64,000 nucleotides of DNA from Tillandsia leiboldiana (taxonomy: Eukaryota; Streptophyta; Magnoliopsida; Poales; Bromeliaceae). The translations under genes were made by a program, and so were the position numbers. Within the stretch, counting starts at the first letter, position 1; each line of letters begins with the position of its first letter. The notes under the pieces were generated by a model. It saw nothing but the letters and a program-made list of their open reading frames with translations. It made no database searches and was not told the DNA's origin. This document shows, piece after piece, positions 1 through 8,876 of the stretch. The stretch covers positions 37,878,001-37,942,000 of the forward strand of contig CM055068.1 in assembly GCA_029204045.2 (NCBI GenBank), given 5' to 3'.

Positions 1-645
1 ATTAACATTGGTACATAAAATATATAGGTTTATTAGAAAAATATTGCTTTTTCGGCACTTTTCACGCATTTCGAGGAAATCCGCTCGACGAATTGCGAAA
101 CAGACTTCGCCACGAGGTCCGGCTCGTCGAGACCTGTCAAGTAGCATATTTGTTTGTTTAGTTTGGTGCTCGGATAAAATCTCGGGCCATCTAGTTCTTG
201 TAGGTCGCAATCCGACACACGCACTTCGATGCACCCGGATCGCCAAACGCGAAATCCGTCAGTGCCATTGCGCTCAGAACGTCGAAATTAGCTAGGTTCG
301 ACTACTCATACCCCTATATTGGGATTTTAAACAGTAATTCGGCTAATGATCAATCGAGAGGGGTCAAAATTCGAGAGTTACTATTCACTTTAAGTCGCGG
401 GGCCCGCTTTTTGATTTCTGATTTCTGGAAGATCCGACCGTCGGATCGAAAACATATGAATATGAAACTTTTATGTTTCGACGAGACGATCGCAATGGTG
501 ATCTTGGATTTTCCAGATCAGACCCCGATCAAAAGTCGACATTTCTGGGCCACTATTGACCCACTAATTGCCCATTTTTGCTATTTAAATAATTCTGAAA
601 ATTATTTTAAACTAAATTTGGATTTTAAAAATTATGGTTACTACA
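1..645 (-). mobile_element. 5' end of a large gypsy-type LTR (G2 family), cut by window edge
   Basis: This stretch is non-coding and clearly similar to 59640-60275. Both end on the plus strand in GGTTACTACA, which on the minus strand is the TGTAGTAACC start of an LTR. It abuts Sirevirus A pol at 646, so it is an insertion into that element in minus orientation. ATTGC at 646-650 is the candidate target-site duplication; the other end lies outside the window. The short ORFs here are not conserved and I do not call them genes. Confidence 0.7.
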
Positions 646-993
646 ATTGCACTCTCGACTGCCGAAGCGGAATACATCTCAGCGGGTAGTTGTTCAACTC
701 AACTCATTTGGATGAAAAGCGTGTTGAGCGACTTTCGGATTTCAGCAACTTCGGTAACTGTTTTATGTGACAACACTAGTGCTATAAACATTTCAAAAAA
801 CGCTGTGTTGCACTCTAGAACAAAACACATTGAACTTAGATATCATTTTCTTAGAGAGCTAGTTGAATCAAATATTCTTCAAATTTCCTACATTTCAACT
901 GAAGATCAATTAGCTGACTTTTTAACAAAACCTTTGGATCAAAAATGTTTTATTCATTTGCGTAAAGCAATTGGAATGCTTTCCTTGAAATAA
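646..993 (+). pseudogene. pol: Sirevirus A pol remnant: RNase H C-terminal part
   Basis: This is the last ~115 residues of a copia Pol. It matches the RNase H end of Sirevirus B (to 20003) and D (to 48131), with the ALSTAEAEY segment, the CDNTSA segment carrying a catalytic Asp, and the shared C-terminus IGMLSLK followed by TAA at 991-993. The frame is open, but everything upstream (protease, integrase, reverse transcriptase) is separated by the LTR inserted at 645/646. Five bases are missing at the junction relative to B (between ATTGC and ACTCTCGAC). It cannot make a functional enzyme alone. Confidence 0.9.
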
Positions 994-1930
994 CCTCTTT
1001 TTGAAACTTTTGTTTAGGTTAGGTTTTGTTTTTGTGTTTTTGTTCATTATCTATGCTTAGACATAGAACATTAATTGAGCATTAGTTTTTATTGACTTTA
1101 ACTGCATCATTTTATATGTTTAGAAATTTATTATGCTTTGGATATCATAATAATTCATTTGATGCAATGATCATTTATGTGAATTAAATCATCTTTGTTT
1201 TGATCAAAGTCAATTTCTCTCTCGATGATCTCTTGGTATAGTTTTTATCTTATTTGACTGTTTTAGTCGAGTATAAAATCGAGATCAATATTTGGCTGAA
1301 TACTTTATATCTTAAATAATTGATAGCCAATTGAGGGGGAGTCAAAGAAAAAGTGTTATGCTCAAAAGATGTGAAAAGAGTTACATCCCAATGAGGAGTG
1401 TGAAAACTACCACCAAATGGAGGAAAGAGCTACCACCTCGGTCGTCCGAGTACTGTGTGCAGCTACCACATGTATACCAAGCAAGGTTTTTCAAGTTTGA
1501 TTAAATAAAATGCATGTTGAAATACTTGACTCTGTCAAAATTTCAAGGTTGGTATAAGGTGGGAATTTTAATGAAAGATGCTCAAAGAGCAACTCTCTTT
1601 AATAAATTGACTAGATATATTATCTAACTTATCTGGGATTTCAGACATCTATTGATCTTTGTATTTCATTTTCTTTACCGAATTGATGATTTGATAAAGG
1701 CATTACTCATAAGATCAAGTTAGATGTAATTGAAGTTGTTCAACTTTAAGGGATTTAATTTTTATAAATTTTCGTTTCATTTGTTGGATGTTATTGATAG
1801 ATTTGGCATAATCTATTTCTTGTTGTATGAAACGATGATTTTCATTTAAAGTTGATACACAAAAATGCTTACAATCTTTTTCTGGATTTCCTAGAATTTT
1901 TTTGAATTTTTCTGAAGAAAAAGTTGGAGC
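994..1930 (+). other. Sirevirus A pol-to-Env-like spacer with internal polypurine tract
   Basis: This AT-rich non-coding spacer is conserved in B (20004-20942) and D (48132-49071). AGGGGGAG at 1334-1341 is the internal copy of the polypurine motif; multiple such tracts after pol are a known Sirevirus trait. No ORF is supported here. Confidence 0.75.
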
Positions 1931-2043
1931 CGATCCGGATTGGACAAGCCGATCCGGATCCCGAACGCAGGTATTCTCTGCGGGTAGCCGATCCGGATCG
2001 TAATCACGAACTGATCCGGATCGCGGCTAGGGTTTTATATAGA
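1931..2043 (+). promoter_or_regulatory. Putative internal promoter of the Env-like ORF (Sirevirus A)
   Basis: Repeats of the 10-bp palindrome GATCCGGATC (some copies diverged), one followed by CCCGAACG, lead into TATATAGA at 2036-2043. The same arrangement precedes the Env-like ORF in B and D and resembles the upstream module of the Sirevirus LTR promoter. Promoter function is inferred from the arrangement only. Confidence 0.5.
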
Positions 2044-2157
2044 ACAAAAGGGTTTTGATTTCTTTTACTTCAATCTTTTGTTCAAAAGTCTCCAGAGCTT
2101 CTCTCTCTAGAATACATCCATCTTGGAAGCTTTCAAACTCAAGTTCTTCGATTCCAA

Positions 2158-2540
2158 GTAAGTTTTATTGATCAAAATCTCGGTATTTCACAGTTTTTCA
2201 TATTCTTCCTCAAAAACGTGATGAATTTCCGTATCTTTCTCGTTTATGGATGGTTTTTGATCAAATTTCTTTTGAAATAAGAACTCTGGGTAGATTAGTT
2301 TTGATTATATGCTAGGTATTCTAATGATAAACGGATTTTTGGCATTCGATTTCAAAAATTTCGGTTTTAGGGCATATAATGGGAATTTTCCAAAATCATG
2401 CGATTGATCTATTTTTAAAATTCTTTTTGCAAAACTAATTTGATTCTTAGTCTCTCTACACGATAATGATTGTTTGGGTACAATTTTTCAAATTTTTGAA
2501 AATTAACAATTTTTTCGTGTTCTTGAGTTGTTGCTCACAG
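2158..2540 (+). other. Predicted 5'-leader intron of the Env-like transcript (Sirevirus A)
   Basis: The donor CCAA|GTAAGT at 2158 and the acceptor TTGCTCACAG ending at 2540 bound a T-rich 383-nt segment just before the Env-like ATG. Equivalent sites bound 379-385 nt in B, C and D. The intron sequence itself has diverged while the splice sites have not. Confidence 0.55.
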
Positions 2541-2570
2541 GATTTCCTTTTTCACAAGAAACTAGTAGCA

Positions 2571-3380
2571 ATGGTGATCACCTGGATCATTCTTCTTCTG
2601 GCTACTATGGTCCATACTAGAGACACTATCAAGTCCAAGAGGGCTAAGAAGGCGAAGAAAACAAAAGATGATTCCGATACGGAATCTGAGACGGAATCGA
2701 TCGATTGGGATGAGTTGCAAGTTGAAGCAACCGCACCCACTGCTTCGAAAGGAAAAGCGCCTGCAGAAACATCAAAGGCTCCGCCTACTGCTGCTGAAAA
2801 GGGCAAAGCTCCAATGGAAGAAACTTCTGTGAAAACTAAAAGAAAAAGACTTGCTCGACGGCTTGGACGAGCTCGGGGTATTGAAATAAATGAAACATGT
2901 CAAGAGGAAACAAAGAATATCCCTCAAACTGAAACTGAATCTGAAGACGAAGAAGATTGGGACACATTTCTTATTGAAGTACAACAAGGTATTGATGAAG
3001 AAAATAAGGTTTACCTAAAGAACAAGAAGCTAGTGAAGTCTTCCTCAATAATTAAGCAGCACGCAAGGAAAAAGAATTCGCCAAGCAATGAACCTCTTGA
3101 CAATTCACATTCTCTGCCAAGGAGATCTCCTCGGAATGAAGGTCAGACTGCTCCGTCAGTTGTCACACAACGTTCTTTAACTTCCAGAAGAATCGACCAA
3201 AAGGCAAACTTAGTGTCTTCCATCAACCAAGAACAAGATAAAATGGCTCTAGAACTCAGAAAGATGTCCACGGACATACATAAGATGAAGCAAGAATGTT
3301 CTACGATTTCGGGAATGCTTAAAGGAATTTTGAACAAACTGGGCTGCACGAGCTCTGAAGACTCTGACTCAGATGATTGA
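2571..3380 (+). CDS. Env-like ORF of Sirevirus A, short form with a replaced central region
   Basis: This 269-residue ORF sits between pol and the 3' LTR, the position of the Env-like ORF in SIRE-type elements. The ATG at 2571 was chosen because it aligns with the starts in B, C and D; the in-frame extension to 2466 lies in the predicted intron. Residues ~1-17 are hydrophobic (WIILLLATMV) and end in the conserved VHTR, followed by a basic stretch. A second basic patch (KRKRLARR) lies near residue 120. The last ~60 residues look coiled-coil and end in the shared tail LGCTSSEDSDSDD. The ~170-residue globular middle of the other copies is absent; an unrelated acidic and serine-rich segment takes its place. 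No stop or frameshift is seen. The function of the family is unknown, and nothing here proves an envelope role. Confidence 0.7.
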   Translation: MVITWIILLLATMVHTRDTIKSKRAKKAKKTKDDSDTESETESIDWDELQVEATAPTASKGKAPAETSKAPPTAAEKGKAPMEETSVKTKRKRLARRLGRARGIEINETCQEETKNIPQTETESEDEEDWDTFLIEVQQGIDEENKVYLKNKKLVKSSSIIKQHARKKNSPSNEPLDNSHSLPRRSPRNEGQTAPSVVTQRSLTSRRIDQKANLVSSINQEQDKMALELRKMSTDIHKMKQECSTISGMLKGILNKLGCTSSEDSDSDD

Positions 3381-3576
3381 TTTGTGCTCAGACTTTTTAA
3401 TCTTTTTCTTGTGCAGGTTTTTAAATTTTAGTTTTTAGTTTTTAGCTCACAGTTTTGGTTCTTAAACTTGTTAACTTTTCTGTCCGTTTTGGTAATTTTG
3501 GCTAACTTTGTGACAAAAAGGGAGAGAGAGTGTTTGAACAGTTTGAACAATCTTGATTGTCCAGTTGAACTATGAA

Positions 3577-3752
3577 TGTGACGCCCCACTTCCCAGGGGG
3601 TCACCCATCCTAGAACTACTCTAGCTCTAGCACGCTTAACTCTCATAACCTCTTGGATCTTGCTACCATCCAAAATGCTATAGCCGGGTTAGAGATTTAA
3701 TCCTATTATATCATTTATATATAGGACTAATCCAAATTCCGAGGGTGTCACA
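3577..3752 (-). repeat. Cassandra LTR copy 1 (array 1)
   Basis: This 176-bp LTR carries the 5S-like segment at its left end on the plus strand. TSD ATGAA lies immediately left at 3572-3576. The internal segment 3753-3974 follows, with the PBS complement next to the following LTR. Confidence 0.85.
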
Positions 3753-3974
3753 TTCTTCCCCCCTTTAAGCCCTGACGTCCACGTCAGACTCAAGCACACT
3801 CACAAGCACCAGGCGATGTGAGACTCGTCTCGCTAGCCTCAGCCGACCTTGTGAGGAGCTGCACTCCACTCACAACGGTCATTAGCCGGGGAGCCTCGCT
3901 CTACCCGCTATATAACCCTGGCTCAACCGAGACTCATCTCACATTTCCGACTGGTGAAAGGCTCTGATACCAAC

Positions 3975-4098
3975 TGTGACGCCCCACTTCCCAGGGGGTC
4001 ACCCATCCTAGAACTACTCTAGCTCTAGCACGCTTAACTCTCATGTTCCTCTTGGATTTTGCTACCATCCAAAATGCTATAGCCGGGTTAGAGATTTA
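3975..4098 (-). repeat. Cassandra LTR copy 2, truncated
   Basis: It matches the first ~124 bp (plus-strand order) of the other LTRs, then breaks at GAGATTTA into gypsy-derived sequence. The 5S-like part is retained. Confidence 0.8.
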
Positions 4099-5366
4099 TT
4101 TGACTTATGGATGTTTTTACTATTGTCTCGGGGGTTGGTGAGGGCATATCAGATCAGGTCGTGGAAGGTTTCCCGACTGAGTTGTGCTTTTTGAGCATTG
4201 AGTTTCCGATCTGTTTGATCGTGGATCATATCCTGCATGTGCCGCTTGTTGACACAGATGAGTCAATAGAGAGCCTTCACTTGGGCTAGGTTCTTTTATG
4301 TATTAGACATCCCACACTTTGCATCTTTCCTGGACATAGTGTTGCCTCGCCCGGATAGTGGACCGAGGGGTCAGGTTTCTGTGGGACATTGTTGCACTCA
4401 TGCCTGGGGGCTGAGTGGAGTCTGGTAGCTGAGTTTAGATTGTGCTAGTGTCGTGGGGAGCCGTTGGGGTAGACGGTGGTCCCGGACCGTCGAGTATCTT
4501 CCGGTCAATGTTGTTGGGAACCGTTGGGGTTGACGATGGTCCCGGGTCATTGTGTGTTGTCCGACCAGTTTTATTAGCCCTGAGTTGTGGGTCCATCCCG
4601 GCTGTGGAGTATCCCCAGCCAGTGTGTTTTGTGCCACGAGTTGGTAGAGTTTACTAGTGTCTCGAGATTTGAGAGAGCTGATCAGCTGAGTCGTCGAGAG
4701 TACTCTGACCGTTGTGCCAGATGTGTGAGTATCTTGGGTCCTTCCGTTCTGAGAGTGAGCGTGGATTTTGACTATAGCCTGCAGGAGCCACTTTGAGCTC
4801 GACAGAGTGCGCGGATATCTTTTCCTCGGTGGGGTTGCGCCCCTCGAGTGCCCCGTCCGGAGTGGGCCTGTTACTTTTGTATCGCGACTTGTCGACGCAG
4901 TCCCTCTGGCTGGGCCAGTTTTGGCAGTTACGGACGCGGTCCCTCTAGCTGGGCCAGTTTTGGCAGTCACGAACGCCCTACGTCAGTCCGGTCCTACGTG
5001 GATGTAACGGCAGTAGGTAGGCGCAGGTTTGACTGGACCCGAGGAGGCAGTCAGTTCGATTGGGTCGATTGGGCATCTCGTGTGCGAGTGGTGTATGCAT
5101 ATTATGTTCTTAGATGAGTTTCTTTTCTTTGAGCACTAATAATGAGGCATTTTAGCAGTAGCGAGGGTTGTACCTGTATTTTCATAGTTGAGAGACTTGT
5201 ATTGAGGATTTGTTTTTATTCAGAAGTTCAGTGTTTTGATTCTGTAGCTACTAGTTCTTTTTCAGCTCTGATACCACCCTAATCTGTCACGCCCCGGGGT
5301 CGAACTGCGACCCGGGCTCGCCAACAGATCCGCCGTCTGTACGGAAACTGCCGCACAGACGAAGCG
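4099..5366. mobile_element. Rearranged G3-family gypsy fragment replacing part of the Cassandra array
   Basis: 4099-5284 is similar in inverted orientation to 36300-38230 of the G3 LTR, with internal reshuffling. For example, the block with GATCGTGGATCATA corresponds to ~37200, and the next block with ACATCCCACACTTTGCAT to ~38140. From 5285 the orientation flips: TGTCACGCCCCGGGGTC is the same-strand counterpart of the G3 end at 36205, preceded by the PBS complement GCTCTGATACCA (5265-5276). No target-site duplication is visible, and Cassandra sequence is missing at the break. ORFs here, including a repetitive minus-strand one at 4398-4970, are by-products of repeats. Confidence 0.6.
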
Positions 5367-5440
5367 CTACCCGCTATATAACCCTGGCTCAGCCGAGACT
5401 CATCTCACATTTCCGACTGGTGAAAGGCTCTGATACCAAC

Positions 5441-5617
5441 TGTGACGCCCCACTTCCCAGGGGGTCACCCATCCTAGAACTACTCTAGCTCTAGCACGCT
5501 TAACTCTCATGTTCCTCTTGGATTTTGCTACCATCCAAAATGCTATAGCCGGGTTAGAGATTTAGTCCTATTATATCATTTATATATAGGACTAATCCAA
5601 ATTCCGGGGGTGTCACA
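5441..5617 (-). repeat. Cassandra LTR copy 3
   Basis: A complete 177-bp LTR, preceded by a partial internal segment (5367-5440) resuming at CTACCCGCTATATAACC and followed by a complete internal segment (5618-5839). Confidence 0.85.
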
Positions 5618-5839
5618 TTCTTCCCCCCTTTAAGCCCTGACGTCCACGTCAGACTCAAGCACACTCACAAGCACCAGGCGATGTGAGACTCGTCTCGCTA
5701 GCCTCAGCCGACCTTGTGAGGAGCTGCACTCCACTCACAACGGTCATTAGCCGGGGAGCCTCGCTCTACCCGCTATATAACCCTGGCTCAGCCGAGACTC
5801 ATCTCACATTTCCGACTGGTGAAAGGCTCCGATACCAAC

Positions 5840-6015
5840 TGTGACGCCCCACTTCCCAGGGGGTCACCCATCCTAGAACTACTCTAGCTCTAGCACGCTT
5901 AACTCTCATAACCTCTTGGATCTTGCTACCATCCAAAATGCTATAGCCGGGTTAGAGATCTATTCCTATTATATCATTTATATATAGGACTAATCCAAAT
6001 TCCGGGGGTGTCACA
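5840..6015 (-). repeat. Cassandra LTR copy 4
   Basis: A complete 176-bp LTR ending GGGTGTCACA at 6015, followed by the right-hand ATGAA duplication (6016-6020). Sirevirus A sequence resumes after it. Confidence 0.85.
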
Positions 6016-6020
6016 ATGAA

Positions 6021-6500
6021 GGTAAGTAAGGTAAGTATAACTTCAACTTTTGGTTTTCATTTGTGATTGCACGCATGCATCGACTAACTATTTGGGCATG
6101 TAATATAACTAACAAGTTGATGTTCACTAACAATTTTTGTGACATTTGGATTTTGAGTGCATAGGAGATATGTTGGTTTTTAATTATGATCAAATTACAT
6201 ATCTGAATGTATAAATGTCATGGTAAGTATAAATGAGTATAAACTTCATCTCTGTATGTGGTTTTTGAATGATATAAAATTCTTGAGGTATCTAACGATT
6301 TCTTTTGTCAAGAATGATTTCTTTTGCAGAGAGTATAGATGTCTAAGTCTAGAGTCTGTTTTAGGAGTTTAACTCATGTATCTATTTTATTTTGGATCTC
6401 CATTGTAAATTTTTATTGTATGGTGATAGCAACAAAAATATCTTTTTGAATTTTCTTGAGTGCATTTATGTTTTGTCACGAAACCGCCAAAGGGGGAGAT
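6021..6500 (+). other. Sirevirus A 3' untranslated region with terminal polypurine tract
   Basis: This non-coding stretch runs from the Cassandra insertion to the LTR. It contains the conserved block CACGAAACCGCCAAAGGGGG, also seen before the LTR in B and D, ending in the polypurine tract AAAGGGGGAGA (6489-6499) that would prime plus-strand synthesis. The LTR begins directly after it. Confidence 0.85.
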
Positions 6501-6727
6501 TGTTACGGAATTTGAGTTGGCGTATTTCGTGAATTCGGTTAAGTCTTGAAGATTGAAGATAAAGAAAGTTGGATCATTTAACTCAATCTCAAGAAAGAAG
6601 AATTCAAAAGGACCAGGTATGTTTAACTAATTATTTTTGGTGATCCGAATACTTCTTATAGTGTAGAAACACTTGGATGAATTTCTATTTGCTTAAAAAT
6701 CAAAAACTGGACATGGGACATGTTCAG

Positions 6728-7086
6728 GATCCGGATCAGACTTTCCAATCCAGATCCCGAAGGGTGTTCGTTCATACACCAGTTCAATCCGGATCGTAGC
6801 CTCCCTTGATCCGGATCCCGAACACTGGTTTTACCATGTTTTATGAACGATCCGGATCAGGCTTTGCAATCCGGATCTCGAACGTTGGTGTTTGGTGAAA
6901 CTGTATGAACGATCCGGATCAGGCACTTCGATCCGGATCCCGAACCTTGGTTTTTCTGGAAACTGTTTGTCTCGCTACTGCAATCCGGATCGCCGAAGTC
7001 CGATCCGGATCGCCGTCCTGAAAAATTCCAGAAAAGGTTAGTTTTTGATTCTTATCCTCTTCCAATGGTTTCTAACCTATATATAG
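6728..7086 (+). promoter_or_regulatory. LTR promoter region of Sirevirus A
   Basis: Paired copies of (G/A)ATCCGGATC, alternately followed by CCCGAA, precede TATATATAG at 7078-7086. The arrangement is conserved with the B and D LTRs. Transcription would start a few tens of bases downstream; the start itself is not visible. Confidence 0.6.
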
Positions 7087-7354
7087 ACCATTTAATTCAT
7101 CTTTTAGGGCAACCCACGAAAAAGGGAAAAAGACGACCGAATTAGATAGATCCACAAATAGAGAAGAAAGGAAATCAATAGATTAAATCTTATGTTTCTT
7201 CATCTATATTGATTGATTTGATTCTAGGTTTTCTTACTCACATTTTGAGTAGAATCAAATCAATGAATACTTAGATGGTATTTCCGATCTATTTCTAATC
7301 TAAGTATTCGGCGGATCATCACCACCCAAAAAAACAACGATTTTCCCAAAATCG

Positions 7355-7512
7355 GCGCGTGGACTCGCGTGGCCTTGTGGATTCAAGGTGCTACCGCTCT
7401 CGTGGATTCGGAGCGAGGTACGTTCGTGGATTCGAAGCGTGCTACTGGGTGAAGACCGTGGATTCGGTCGGACGTCGTGGATTCGGCGTTGGACGCAAAT
7501 CGTGGATTCGAG
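7355..7512 (+). repeat. GTGGATTC-loop hairpin array in the LTR leader (Sirevirus A, seven units)
   Basis: Seven copies of the octamer GTGGATTC (the first reads GTGGACTC) are each flanked by short arms complementary to each other but different between units, such as CCTT/AAGG and GACC/GGTC. One unit is a fusion of D units 6 and 7 (left arm GACGTC, right arm GGCGTT) and can still pair with G-T wobbles. The ORFs across it are by-products. Confidence 0.7.
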
Positions 7513-7809
7513 AAGCGTCGTGGAGCGAGCGGAGAAGATCAACTAGGAGCGTATAGAAAAGGTTGAGTCGTCTGTGAGTACGGTATATCACCTTGTACGT
7601 GTTTAATTCTAGTGGATTTCACCGTGTTATCGGTCCCGTGGTTTTTTACTCCGGTTTGGAGTTTTCCACGTAAAAATCTCTGCGTGTTATTTATTTTTCC
7701 GCATTGGGTTTTATATCGCAAAGATTTTTGAGTGTTTATTGTTTACACCTATTCACCCCCCTCTAGGTGTTTTTTCCCCTATTTAGATCCAATTATACAT
7801 AACCCAACA

Positions 7810-8630
7810 TGCCTTACTTTTAGCCCTCTTTGCATATTATGTTATTTCTAGTCGCTGACTTCCCACTCTGTGACAGGTTCGTCCAGGGGCGAGTGCTAGG
7901 GCACTGGTGAGGCCGCGTGAGCGATGTTTTGCTGATTCTTAGTGACTGCAGATACAGTTGACTCTTCCCTCTTTGTTATTTTATTATTCATGTTAGCTAG
8001 ATGTGGATTGCGATACCCTCGTGGGGTCGATGCGGATGTTGGACTATTGGTGTAACTTTTGACGAATGTGATTCTCAATTCTCTACTTGGCCGTTTTCAA
8101 GCTACAAATAAGAAACAAGGAAATCATTGCGAAAACCATTTTCAAAACATGGGTGTCGTGTGGGCACCGTTTCCAAATTCTGCGGATTTATGTGATTTCA
8201 AAAAAATGGCTTTACAAAACCTGGCATCGGGTGGGTGCCGTATTTAAAATCCCTGTGGATTTATGTGATTACGAAAACAGTCTGTAAAACCTGGGTGTCA
8301 TGTGGACACCGTTTTTTAAACCCTGTGGTTTTATCCTTTCAAACCGACGACCTCTTTATCATCTGTGGAAAATAGTGTTTTATGCGTTGTGAATGGTTGT
8401 ATGTGTTTAAGACTCGATCTAATGTGGTTAAAGGTTGTATGTGATGTACTTTGTAGTTGAGACGCCGTGCATATACAAAGGAGACTCTACCCGTTTGCGG
8501 AGTGAATTTGTATATGCGGCGGGTCTGGGCGCGCACCGGGGCGGAATTGTTTTCAAAAAAAATTTATTACACTGATTTAGGGAGCATCGGTGGCTCTTCT
8601 TCCGCGCGTTTGAACCCCCGGGGCGTGACA
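7810..8630 (+). repeat. G1 5' LTR, 3' part
   Basis: It ends CCCCCGGGGCGTGACA at 8630, eight bases before the PBS. It contains three degenerate ~75-bp direct repeats (about 8130-8330), each with GGTG(T)C..G(G/T)G(G/A)CACC-like inverted arms, and the conserved stem-loop at 8469-8517. The 5' portion is lost to the Sirevirus A insertion. Confidence 0.85.
8469..8517 (+). other. Conserved stem-loop near LTR 3' end (G1)
   Basis: The arms GCATATACAAA (8469-8479) and TTTGTATATGC (8507-8517) are perfectly complementary. Related G2 LTRs have TATAGAAAA/TTTTCTATA at the same place, a compensated change that keeps the stem. It lies ~115 nt before the LTR end. Confidence 0.6.
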
Positions 8631-8638
8631 GATTAAGA

Positions 8639-8649
8639 TGGTATCAGAG
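8639..8649 (+). other. Primer binding site of G1 (initiator tRNA-Met)
   Basis: TGGTATCAGAG follows the LTR end at 8630 after eight bases (GATTAAGA). It is complementary to the 3' end of plant initiator tRNA-Met, the usual primer of Tekay-like elements. Confidence 0.85.
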
Positions 8650-8758
8650 AGAGAATTTTAACCACAATAGTCGGGGCCCAACATCCACGGGGCGCAATAC
8701 TCTAGCTACTGAATAATACAGTGAACATTGTGTAGACAAGTAGAACGCGAGTGCTCGT

Positions 8759-8787
8759 GGGGGGGGGGGGGGGGGGGGGGGGGGGGG
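8759..8787 (+). repeat. Poly-G run of 29 bases in the G1 leader
   Basis: An uninterrupted G29 tract lies between the PBS and gag. Its exact length is unreliable in any assembly. Confidence 0.9.
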
Positions 8788-8876
8788 AATTTAGTAGAAT
8801 TCCTTTTAGTGCCCGCGTTTGGGGTGTTGTTTTAGTTTAGTCTAGAAGTAACTGGTTTTGTGCATGTGTTCAGATA

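Larger units (their letters stand above)
3577..6015 (-). mobile_element. Cassandra-type TRIM multimer (four LTRs) with 5S rRNA-like LTRs
   Basis: Four copies of a ~176-bp LTR alternate with 222-bp internal segments. One ATGAA duplication (3572-3576 and 6016-6020) flanks the whole block, so it behaves as one insertion that became a multimer. On the minus strand the LTR runs from TGTGACACCC to GGGGCGTCACA. Its 3' third matches the 3' half of plant 5S rRNA, including AGTTAAGCGTGCT and AGGATGGGTGACC..CCTGGGAAGT. The internal part has a PBS (TGGTATCAGAGCC) right after the LTR, a polypurine run (AAAGGGGGGAAGAA) before the next LTR, and no coding capacity, as in Cassandra. The middle is interrupted by a gypsy-derived fragment at 4099-5366. 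Confidence 0.85.
646..7809 (+). mobile_element. Sirevirus A (Ty1/copia), 3' portion
   Basis: The order is RNase H tail, spacer with AGGGGGAG, Env-like ORF, Cassandra insertion, polypurine tract and 3' LTR, matching Sirevirus B (16454-25153) and D (42207-59519). The 5' LTR, gag and most of pol lie outside the window, beyond the gypsy LTR inserted at 645/646. The 3' LTR ends at 7809 and is followed directly by the inside of the G1 gypsy LTR. Sirevirus A therefore appears inserted in G1's 5' LTR, with TGCCT (7810-7814) as the candidate right-hand target-site copy. Confidence 0.85.
6501..7809 (+). repeat. Sirevirus A 3' LTR
   Basis: This 1309-bp LTR starts TGTTACGG after the polypurine tract and ends ACCCAACA, like the B and D LTRs. 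It contains GATCCGGATC pairs (~6728-7005), a TATA box and the GTGGATTC hairpin array. It is shorter than D's 1336-bp LTR partly because one hairpin unit is missing. Confidence 0.9.

Noticed and set aside
4398..4970. Minus-strand 190-codon frame with short repeats (TAKTGPARG)
   Set aside because: It lies in a rearranged G3 LTR fragment and reflects local duplications.
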